From NCBI GenBank assembly GCA_015487905.1, contig WFOX01000201.1, forward strand, positions 1 through 11,040: 11,040 nucleotides of DNA, read 5' to 3'. Source of the stretch: Mariprofundales bacterium. Its GTDB lineage: Bacteria > Pseudomonadota > Zetaproteobacteria > Mariprofundales > S012-25. The notes below the pieces were generated by a model, which was not told the origin of the DNA, ran no database searches, and worked only from the letters and a program-made list of their open reading frames with translations. Of this stretch, positions 5,748-11,040 are shown one piece after another. The translations under genes were made by a program, and so were the position numbers. Every line of letters begins with the position of its first letter. Position 1 is the stretch's first letter.

Positions 5748-6829
5748 CGCGGCTTTTGCTCGGGCTTGTTTGCGCAGCCGCAGCAGCATGGGCGGATCCG
5801 CTCAAAAGCCTCGTGGATGTGGAAGGCGTGCGCGGCAATCCGCTTGTGGGCTATGGCATCGTCGTGGGCCTTGCCGGCACGGGTGATTCGGCCAACTCCT
5901 CGCCGTTTACGCTTGGCAGCATCGCCGCGATGCTGGAGCGCTTCGGCGTCAATGTGCGCGCGCAGCTTTCGCAGATGAAGCCCAAAAACGCAGCCGCGGT
6001 CATCGTGACAGCCGAGCTGCCGCCGTTTGCGCGGCCGGGTCAGCGCATTGATGTGACCGTGGCCTCCATCGGCGATGCGAAAAGCCTGCGCGGCGGTGAG
6101 CTGCTCATGACGCCCTTGCGCGGCGGCGACGGCCGCGTGTATGCCGTGGCGCAAGGCGCCGTGCTCACGGGCGGCTTTTTCGCTGCGGGCCGCGCGGCCT
6201 CTGCAACGAAAAACAACCCCACCACGGGCCGCATCCCAGGCGGGGCGCGCGTGGAGGTGGCTGCTCCCATAGGCCTTTTGCGCACGCAGCCCACGGTCGT
6301 GCTGCACCTCAAAGAGCCCGATTTTTCGCTCGCCGTGCGCATTGCGCAGGCGATCAACGCCGCGCTCGGCGCAAAAGCGGCCACGGCCGTGGATGCCGGC
6401 GCCGTGGAGGTGCAAAACATCCTCGGCGATGCCGTGCGGCTCGTGGCCGAAATAGAGCCCATTGAGGTGCCGCGCAGCGTCCATCCCGTCGTCGTCGTGG
6501 ACGAGCGCACGGGCACGATCGTGATGGGCGGCGAGGTGCAGATTGATCCCGTGGCCGTTGCGCACGGCAACATCAGCGTCACGATCCGTGAAACGCCCGA
6601 GGTGTCGCAACCTGCGCCGTTTTCGGAAGGGGAAACGAAAACCGTGCCGCGCACAGAACTTAAGCTGGAGGAAAAGAAAGCCAAGCTCGTGCTCGTGCCG
6701 CGGCAAACGACGCTTGCCGATCTCGTGAACGCCCTCAATGCGATCGGTGCCACCCCAAGCGATCTCATCGCCGTGCTGCAAGCGATTCAGCGCGCAGGCG
6801 CCCTGCATGCGGAGCTGAAAACGCTATGA
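5735..6829 (+). CDS. flgI: FlgI, P-ring protein
   Basis: FlgI is a Sec-exported periplasmic protein that polymerises with FlgA help into the P-ring at the peptidoglycan layer. The 364-residue product has a signal peptide (AVLARLLLGLVCAAAAAWA) cleaved before DPLKSL. Highly conserved stretches follow: DVEGVRGNPLVGYGIVVGL, GTGDS, MKPKNAAAVIVTAELPPFAR, PGQRIDVTVASIGDAKSLRG, LLMTPLRGGDGRVYAVAQGA, and near the end VVVDERTGTIVMGGEVQI. The C-terminus TLADLVNALNAIGATPSDLI matches the family. ATG 5735 is preferred over an in-frame ATG at 5708 because it directly precedes the signal peptide and has GGAGG at 5726-5730. It overlaps flgH by 13 bases and ends as ATGA into flgJ. Confidence 0.97.
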   Translation: MAVLARLLLGLVCAAAAAWADPLKSLVDVEGVRGNPLVGYGIVVGLAGTGDSANSSPFTLGSIAAMLERFGVNVRAQLSQMKPKNAAAVIVTAELPPFARPGQRIDVTVASIGDAKSLRGGELLMTPLRGGDGRVYAVAQGAVLTGGFFAAGRAASATKNNPTTGRIPGGARVEVAAPIGLLRTQPTVVLHLKEPDFSLAVRIAQAINAALGAKAATAVDAGAVEVQNILGDAVRLVAEIEPIEVPRSVHPVVVVDERTGTIVMGGEVQIDPVAVAHGNISVTIRETPEVSQPAPFSEGETKTVPRTELKLEEKKAKLVLVPRQTTLADLVNALNAIGATPSDLIAVLQAIQRAGALHAELKTL

Positions 6830-7188
6830 GGGACTTGGTAGAGACCGTGATCCTTGCCGATATGCGGCGCCGCGGGGTTGCGCCGCAAAGCCTGATTCCG
6901 ACTTCGCAGCCGCGCGATCCGCAGCTTTGGCGCGCCTGCCAAAAGTTTGAAGCGCTTTTGCTTGCCCAGATGTTTCAAGCGATGCAGCCCAAGGAAAGCG
7001 CATGGTTCGGCAAGGGACTTGCAGGCGGCGTCTATGCGCTGTTCTTCCAAGAGGCCGTGGCCGATGCAGCAAGCGCGGACTCCCCGCTCGGCCTTGCGCG
7101 CACGCTCTATGCGCAGCTTGCCGAGGAGGCTTCGTCTCAAGTGTCAAGCGCGCATGCCGATGAACGAAGCAAGGAGGTGCCACGATGA
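6826..7188 (+). CDS. flgJ: FlgJ-type rod-binding protein, no muramidase domain
   Basis: This 120-residue protein matches the N-terminal rod-binding half of FlgJ, which caps or scaffolds growing rod in the periplasm. The core is CQKFEALLLAQMFQAMQP (about residues 40-57), then WFGKGLAGGVYALFFQEAVA and GLARTLYAQLAEEA at about 90-105. The glucosaminidase/muramidase domain fused to FlgJ in enterics and Pseudomonas is absent, as in many other lineages, so peptidoglycan must be opened by a separate enzyme not in this window. The start overlaps the flgI stop as ATGA. The last codons hold the Shine-Dalgarno of flgM (7171-7177). No signal peptide is present, as expected for export by the flagellar system. 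Confidence 0.88.
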   Translation: MRDLVETVILADMRRRGVAPQSLIPTSQPRDPQLWRACQKFEALLLAQMFQAMQPKESAWFGKGLAGGVYALFFQEAVADAASADSPLGLARTLYAQLAEEASSQVSSAHADERSKEVPR

Positions 7189-7463
7189 AGATCTCGGGCA
7201 TCGGGCGCACAGGCTCCATGCAAGCCGCCAAGCACACAAAGCGCACGAAGCGCGCGGGCGCCAAAGGCAAAGATGCCGTGCGCGTTGCGGAGGCCGAGGC
7301 GCTGCGCGAGAAGATCCGCGCGGTGCTCGCCGAGATGCCGGAAGTGCGCATAGAGCGCATTGAGGCGTTGCGCGACGCAATCGCCGAGGGGCGCTATGAA
7401 GTGCCCGCGCGCGAGGTCGCGCGCAAGATCGTGCTCAACGCCCTTGCGGAGGCGCCGTGGTGA
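7185..7463 (+). CDS. flgM: FlgM, anti-sigma-28 factor
   Basis: FlgM binds FliA and holds it inactive until the hook is complete, then is exported through the flagellum, coupling assembly to late transcription. The 92-residue product opens with MKISGIGRTGS, the usual style of FlgM N-termini. A very basic, probably disordered segment follows (KHTKRTKRAGAKGK, 16-29). The sigma-binding C-terminal half (about 35-87) includes VRIERIEALRDAIAEGRYEV then AREVARKIVLNAL, matching the family pattern of RIxxLRxxIxxGxYxV with a terminal A-x-x-L-L-like helix. AAGGAGG (7171-7177), seven bases before ATG 7185, is one of the best ribosome binding sites in the operon. The start overlaps the flgJ stop as ATGA. 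Its cognate sigma factor is encoded at 1631-2380. Confidence 0.93.
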   Translation: MKISGIGRTGSMQAAKHTKRTKRAGAKGKDAVRVAEAEALREKIRAVLAEMPEVRIERIEALRDAIAEGRYEVPAREVARKIVLNALAEAPW

Positions 7464-7882
7464 ATCCCCGGCAAGAGTTGCGCGAACTCGTCGCCGAAAC
7501 GCGCGCATGGCTTGCGCGTGCGCAAGCGGTGCAGGCCAAAGAGGAAGAAGCCTTGCGCGAACTTACGCCGGCATCTCTGGATGCGCTCGTGGAGGCGCGC
7601 TGGATGCTTGCAGGCGCGCTGGAAGAGCTGCTTGCGCGCTGGCAAAGCTGGCGCGCCGCGCTTGCCGCGCATCCGACGATAGAGGACTTTCTGCGCGCGC
7701 AAGGAGATGAAGCGCTGCGCGCCGAACACGAGGCGCTGCTTGCCGAGATGCAGGCGTTTGCAGACCAGGAGGCCTTGCACGCGGCCCGTCTGGATGCGTG
7801 CTTGTATGTGGGTGAAGCGCTGCTGAGCGCCGCGCGCGCGGAGGAGGCCACGACCTACGGCCCCTCGGGGACGCGGCCATGA
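7460..7882 (+). CDS. flgN: FlgN-type export chaperone for FlgK and FlgL
   Basis: FlgN is a cytoplasmic helical chaperone that delivers the hook-filament junction proteins to the export gate. The 140-residue product is almost entirely helical and rich in Ala, Leu and Glu, with repeating heptads (QELRELVAETRAWLARAQAV; LDALVEARWMLAGALEELLA). The family has weak sequence identity, so the call rests on size, helical composition and the position between flgM and flgK, its usual place. GTG 7460 is chosen because it lies seven bases after GGAGG (7448-7452) and gives a GTGA overlap with the flgM stop. The adjacent in-frame GTG 7457 would add one residue. The stop overlaps the flgK start as ATGA. Confidence 0.83.
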   Translation: MNPRQELRELVAETRAWLARAQAVQAKEEEALRELTPASLDALVEARWMLAGALEELLARWQSWRAALAAHPTIEDFLRAQGDEALRAEHEALLAEMQAFADQEALHAARLDACLYVGEALLSAARAEEATTYGPSGTRP

Positions 7883-9552
7883 GCATCTTTCGCGCGCTGG
7901 ATGCGGCCGCAAGCGCGCTCATCGCGCAGCAGCGCGCGATGGATGTGATCTCCAACAACATCGCCAACGCGCACACGCCGGGCTATGCGCGCGAAGAGGC
8001 CTTGCTGGCCCCGCGCGCGGACGAGCGCATCGGCGGCGTGGTGCTCGGGCGCGGCGTCCATGTGGCTGCGGTGCGGCGCATCGTGGATCCGCTTCTGGAG
8101 AAGGCGCTTACGGGCGCAGAGGCGCAAACGCGCTTTTGGCAAACCCAGGCCGAGGCGTTGCAAAACCTTTCTCCCATCTTCGGCAACCTCGCCCAAACCC
8201 GGCTTGCCGATGCGCTTAACCGGTTCTTCTCAGCCTGGCAAGGGCTTGCCGCGCAGCCTGCGGATCCCGTGCAGAAGGCGCTCGTGCGCGATGCCGCGCA
8301 GACCCTTGCCGACACCATTCGCACGACGCGCGCTGAGCTTGTGCAGGCGGGCGATGCGCTGCGCACGCGCCTTGGCGACGGCATTGCGCGTGTGAACGCC
8401 ATTTTGGATGAAATCGCGCAGATCAATGCCGAGCTTGCGCGCTTGGAAAGCCAACCGAATGCGCCTGCAGGCAACCTGCGCAACCGCCGCGCAGCACTTT
8501 TGCAAGAGCTCGCAAGCTGGATTCCGTTCCAACAAGTGCAAAACCCAAAGGGCGAGCTGATGCTGGCCACACCAGGCGGCGGGCTTTTGCTGGCTGGCAC
8601 GAACGCGCGCCATCTCGCCGTGCAGCAGAACGCGCAAGGAAAGCTCACCATCGTTTGGGCCAAGACGGGTGCCCCCGCGCAGGGATTGGATCAAGGCGGG
8701 CGCATCGGCGCTTGGCTGCAACTGCACAACACGCGCATTGCGGGCTATTTGCAAAGCTTGGACGCATGGGCAGGCGATCTCGCCTTCCGCGTCAATGCCC
8801 TGCACGGCAGCCACGCGCAAGCGGATTGGACGAGCGCAGCTTCCAATCCGGCCTTGCCCATATCCGATCCCGCGCAACCGAATGCGCTTGCTGCGCGCGT
8901 GGTCTCAGGAAGCTTTACGGTGCACCTTTACGATGCCACGGGCGCGCCCGTGCAGCCTGGCGGCTATGCCATCACGATCGTGCAAGGCACGACCACGATG
9001 AACGACATCGCCGCTCAGCTTTCCGCATTGCCGGGGGTGATCGCGCAAGTGGATGCGGCGGGACGGCTCGTCATCCATGTGCAAAACGGAACCCTCGCCT
9101 TCGGTCAAGACACCTCGGGGTTTCTTGCGGCCTATGGGCTTGGCGGCGTCTTTCAGGGCCATGATGCGGCCACGATCCAGCTTGCGCCGGCTGTGGCGGC
9201 AAGCGCCGATGCCATCGCGCCCGGCTATGCCGATCCCACGACCTCCGCCATCGCGCCTGCAGACGGCACGGCGGCGCAGGCGATCTTCTGGCTTGCCTCC
9301 TCCGACCTTCCCACGCGCTTGGACGCTTGGATTGCGGGCTTCGGCACCGATCTGCAACAGGCCCAAACCCGCGCGCAAAGCGCCCAGGCCGCGCGCGATG
9401 CGCTTGCGCAGCGCCGCGAGCAAATCTCAGGCGTGAATACCGACGAAGAGATGATCGCGATGATGCGCGCGCAGCGCGCCTTTGAGGCCGCCGCCAAGGC
9501 GATTGCGACGACCAATCGCATGCTGGACGCACTTATGGGGGTGATCCGATGA
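7879..9552 (+). CDS. flgK: FlgK, hook-filament junction protein 1 (HAP1)
   Basis: FlgK is exported through the flagellum and forms the first junction layer between hook and filament. The 557-residue product carries the rod/hook-family N-terminal motif MDVISNNIANAHTPGYAREE (about residues 21-40) and the FlgK-type N-terminal pattern of SALIAQQRAMD before it. A long helical region follows (QTRFWQTQAEALQNLSPIFG ... FFSAWQGLAAQPADPVQK), then a central variable part rich in beta-type sequence. The C-terminal helix ends with SGVNTDEEMIAMMRAQRAFE and AAAKAIATTNRMLDALMGVI, a strong FlgK signature. Length is within the family range. The start overlaps the flgN stop (ATGA) and the end overlaps the flgL start (ATGA). 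Confidence 0.96.
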   Translation: MSIFRALDAAASALIAQQRAMDVISNNIANAHTPGYAREEALLAPRADERIGGVVLGRGVHVAAVRRIVDPLLEKALTGAEAQTRFWQTQAEALQNLSPIFGNLAQTRLADALNRFFSAWQGLAAQPADPVQKALVRDAAQTLADTIRTTRAELVQAGDALRTRLGDGIARVNAILDEIAQINAELARLESQPNAPAGNLRNRRAALLQELASWIPFQQVQNPKGELMLATPGGGLLLAGTNARHLAVQQNAQGKLTIVWAKTGAPAQGLDQGGRIGAWLQLHNTRIAGYLQSLDAWAGDLAFRVNALHGSHAQADWTSAASNPALPISDPAQPNALAARVVSGSFTVHLYDATGAPVQPGGYAITIVQGTTTMNDIAAQLSALPGVIAQVDAAGRLVIHVQNGTLAFGQDTSGFLAAYGLGGVFQGHDAATIQLAPAVAASADAIAPGYADPTTSAIAPADGTAAQAIFWLASSDLPTRLDAWIAGFGTDLQQAQTRAQSAQAARDALAQRREQISGVNTDEEMIAMMRAQRAFEAAAKAIATTNRMLDALMGVIR

Positions 9553-10424
9553 GGGTGACACAGGAAGGCATCTTGCAGCGCGCCCTTGCAGGCGCAACCC
9601 AGCGCTGGTCGGAAATCGCGCGGCTTGAAGAGGCCGTGGCCTCCGGCAAACGCGTGCGCAGCCCTGGTGATGATCCCAGCGCCTACCGCGCGGCACTTGC
9701 CACCAAGCGTGCGCTGGCGCTCGCCGAAGGCGCCAAGCATGCGCTTGCGCTTGCTGAGGCGCGTTTAGCCGCAAGCGAAAGCGCCTTGCACGAGCTTGGC
9801 AATCTGCTCACGCGCGCACGCGCGCTTGCCGTGCGCATGACGAATGCGGCTGTAACCGCCGCCGAGCGCCAAGCCGCCGCGGCCGAAGCGCAACACCTTT
9901 TAAGTGAAGCGCTCGCCGCCGCCAATCGCCGCTGGCAAGGCGAAGCGCTCTTTGCGGGCACGAACACGAGCGCCACCCCTTATGCGTTGCAAGCAGGGGG
10001 AATCGTCTATACGGGCGATCAAGGCCAGCGCACGATCGCGATCGCGCCAGGCCGCAGCGTCGCAGCAGGAATCCCAGGCGGCACGGCCGAGCTTTTGAAC
10101 GCGCTTGCTGCGCTCAAGGGCCTTGCCGATGCGCTTGCCGCCGGCAAGGCGAACCTCGGTGCGGAGATCGGCGCCCTCACCGCAGCGCACGAAGGCGTGG
10201 TGCGACGCACGGCCGAGGCCGGCGCCGCGCTTGCTTCCGTGCGCCGTGAGCAAGCGGTTTGGGATGAGATGCGCACGGCCCTCGTAAGCGAACAAGCGCG
10301 GCGCACGGGCGCGGATCTGCCCGCCACCATCGCGCGGCTCAACGAGGCGCGCAACGCATTGCAGGCCTTGTATCTTGCCATTACGCGCATGCAATCCCTG
10401 TCACTCGTGAACTGGTTGCGCTGA
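9549..10424 (+). CDS. flgL: FlgL, hook-filament junction protein 3 (HAP3)
   Basis: FlgL forms the second junction layer, onto which flagellin polymerises, and shares the flagellin fold at both ends. The 291-residue product begins MRVTQEGILQRALAGATQRW and has the flagellin/FlgL-like N-terminal segment EEAVASGKRVRSPGDDPSAY (about 27-46). A long helix follows (SALHELGNLLTRARALAVRM), then the conserved RWQGEALFAGTNTSATPY and a short variable domain with YTGDQGQ. The C-terminal helix ends with LNEARNALQALYLAITRMQS and LSLVNWLR, as in other FlgL. Length is typical. The start overlaps the flgK stop as ATGA, and the stop overlaps the next start as TGATG. Confidence 0.95.
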   Translation: MRVTQEGILQRALAGATQRWSEIARLEEAVASGKRVRSPGDDPSAYRAALATKRALALAEGAKHALALAEARLAASESALHELGNLLTRARALAVRMTNAAVTAAERQAAAAEAQHLLSEALAAANRRWQGEALFAGTNTSATPYALQAGGIVYTGDQGQRTIAIAPGRSVAAGIPGGTAELLNALAALKGLADALAAGKANLGAEIGALTAAHEGVVRRTAEAGAALASVRREQAVWDEMRTALVSEQARRTGADLPATIARLNEARNALQALYLAITRMQSLSLVNWLR

Positions 10425-11040
10425 TGCTCGTGCTCAGGCGCCGCCCCGGCGAGGAAGTCCGCATCGGCGAGGACATCCGCGTCGTGGTGCTCGCCGCGCG
10501 TGATTCAGGCGTGGTGCGGCTCGGCATTGACGCGCCCTCGCATGTGCGCATTTGGCGTGAGGAACTGCGCGAGGCGTTGCAGCGCGAAAACCGCTCGGCT
10601 GCCCATGCCTCGCAAAGGCCGCGCGCCGGCGAAGCAAGCGAACGCTTCGTGTTTCCTGAAGGCATTGCGGGGTTTCCGCATGCGCACGCCTTCGTGCTTG
10701 CGCGTATCCCCGATATTCCGCTTGCGCTGCTGCAAGCAGAAGACGCACCTGAGGCGGCGCTGCTCGTAAGCTTTTGGGATCCTGCGCGATTGGGCCCTGT
10801 GCCGAAGCTTTCCGCACGCCTTGCGCAAAAGCTTGGCGGGGCCAAGCCGCAAGAGCTGCGCTGGCTGCTCGTGCTCAATCCGTTTGCCGATCCCGCATGG
10901 CTTTGCGCAAACCTGCGCGCACCGATTGCGGTTTGTGCGCGCACGCGCCGCGGCGCGCAGGTGCTGCTTGCGGATGAAACGCGCTTTTTGCGCACGCCTT
11001 GGATCCGCAAGGAGGTGCTCTTAGCGAAACAGGAACCACC
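10424..11040 (+). CDS. csrA: CsrA-FliW fusion protein (3' end beyond window)
   Basis: One open frame without a stop runs from ATG 10424 (overlapping the flgL stop as TGATG) to the window end, giving 205 residues. Residues 1-57 are a full CsrA, the dimeric RNA-binding repressor: MLVLRRRPGEEVRIGEDIRV, VRLGIDAPSHV, then REELREALQREN. The RNA-contact positions L4, R6, R7 and the arginine equivalent to E. coli R44 (here R45) are kept. A linker of about 16 residues (58-73) follows. Residues 74 onward match FliW, the allosteric CsrA antagonist: RFVFPEGIAGFPHAHAFVL, PLALLQAEDAPEA, LRWLLVLNPF, and NLRAPIAVCARTRRGAQVLL. The FliW part lacks the usual first strand before F-x-x-GI-x-GF. The two are normally separate adjacent genes. 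A fusion would fix a 1:1 ratio and make inhibition intramolecular; this is inference. A sequencing or assembly frameshift that joins two genes is the main alternative. Confidence 0.88.
   Translation, partial: MLVLRRRPGEEVRIGEDIRVVVLAARDSGVVRLGIDAPSHVRIWREELREALQRENRSAAHASQRPRAGEASERFVFPEGIAGFPHAHAFVLARIPDIPLALLQAEDAPEAALLVSFWDPARLGPVPKLSARLAQKLGGAKPQELRWLLVLNPFADPAWLCANLRAPIAVCARTRRGAQVLLADETRFLRTPWIRKEVLLAKQEP

Noticed and set aside
3485..6808. Long minus-strand frames opposite flgG, flgA, flgH and flgI
   Set aside because: They are shadows of conserved genes, with no recognisable domains or ribosome binding sites.
6826..7185. Sigma-28 promoter ahead of flgM
   Set aside because: No TAAA-N15-GCCGATAA-like sequence is seen; GCCGAT alone is frequent in coding sequence here.
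11009..11015. AAGGAGG as a ribosome binding site for a gene after the fusion
   Set aside because: No ATG, GTG or TTG at a suitable distance follows within the window, and the fusion frame stays open through it.
1..11040. Frequent GCTTGC / CTTGCG words as an uptake sequence or repeat
   Set aside because: They fall in one reading frame as Leu-Ala codon pairs and are best explained by codon and composition bias.
1..11040. Mobile elements, CRISPR arrays, tRNA or rRNA genes
   Set aside because: None is visible; the window is nearly solid flagellar coding sequence on one strand with uniform composition.

Overview
This window is a co-directional block of flagellar genes, all on the + strand, from a visibly G+C-rich bacterium. 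The L-ring (flgH) and P-ring (flgI) genes, the chaperone-like flgA and a lipoprotein signal on FlgH show a Gram-negative cell with an outer membrane. From memory, the order flhF-flhG-fliA-flgF-flgG-flgA-flgH-flgI-flgJ-flgM-flgN-flgK-flgL-csrA/fliW resembles clusters in Geobacter/Desulfobacterota-type and related deep Gram-negative lineages rather than enterics. The species cannot be named from this sequence.

Left part (1-2733): the 3' end of flhF (flagellar placement GTPase), flhG (MinD-like ATPase), an unrecognised 72-residue membrane protein, fliA (sigma-28), and a 118-residue single-pass membrane protein with a C-terminal helix-turn-helix-like tail. These genes overlap one another and look like one operon. 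A nested hairpin followed by five T's covers the end of the last gene.

Junction (2734-2860): the only substantial non-coding stretch. It holds the possible terminator, a 12-bp palindrome, a near-consensus sigma-54 promoter with exact GG-N10-GC spacing, and a strong Shine-Dalgarno sequence. This suggests the rod/ring/hook-junction operon is a sigma-54 (middle) class unit.

Right part (2861-11040): flgF and flgG (rod), flgA, flgH and flgI (P- and L-rings), a rod-binding flgJ without muramidase domain, flgM (anti-sigma-28), flgN (chaperone), flgK and flgL (hook-filament junction), then an open frame running off the window. Almost every junction is a stop-start overlap, so translation is probably coupled.

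The most notable item is that last gene (10424 to the end). One uninterrupted frame encodes a CsrA translational repressor joined to a FliW-like domain, the protein that normally binds and inhibits CsrA as a separate polypeptide. A CsrA-type ACAAGGA core coincides with the flgF Shine-Dalgarno in a possible hairpin loop, so the fusion might feed back on its own operon; this is inference. Other points of interest are a FlhF with altered G3 and G4 GTPase motifs next to a FlhG lacking the N-terminal FlhF-activating motif, and two small membrane proteins flanking fliA.
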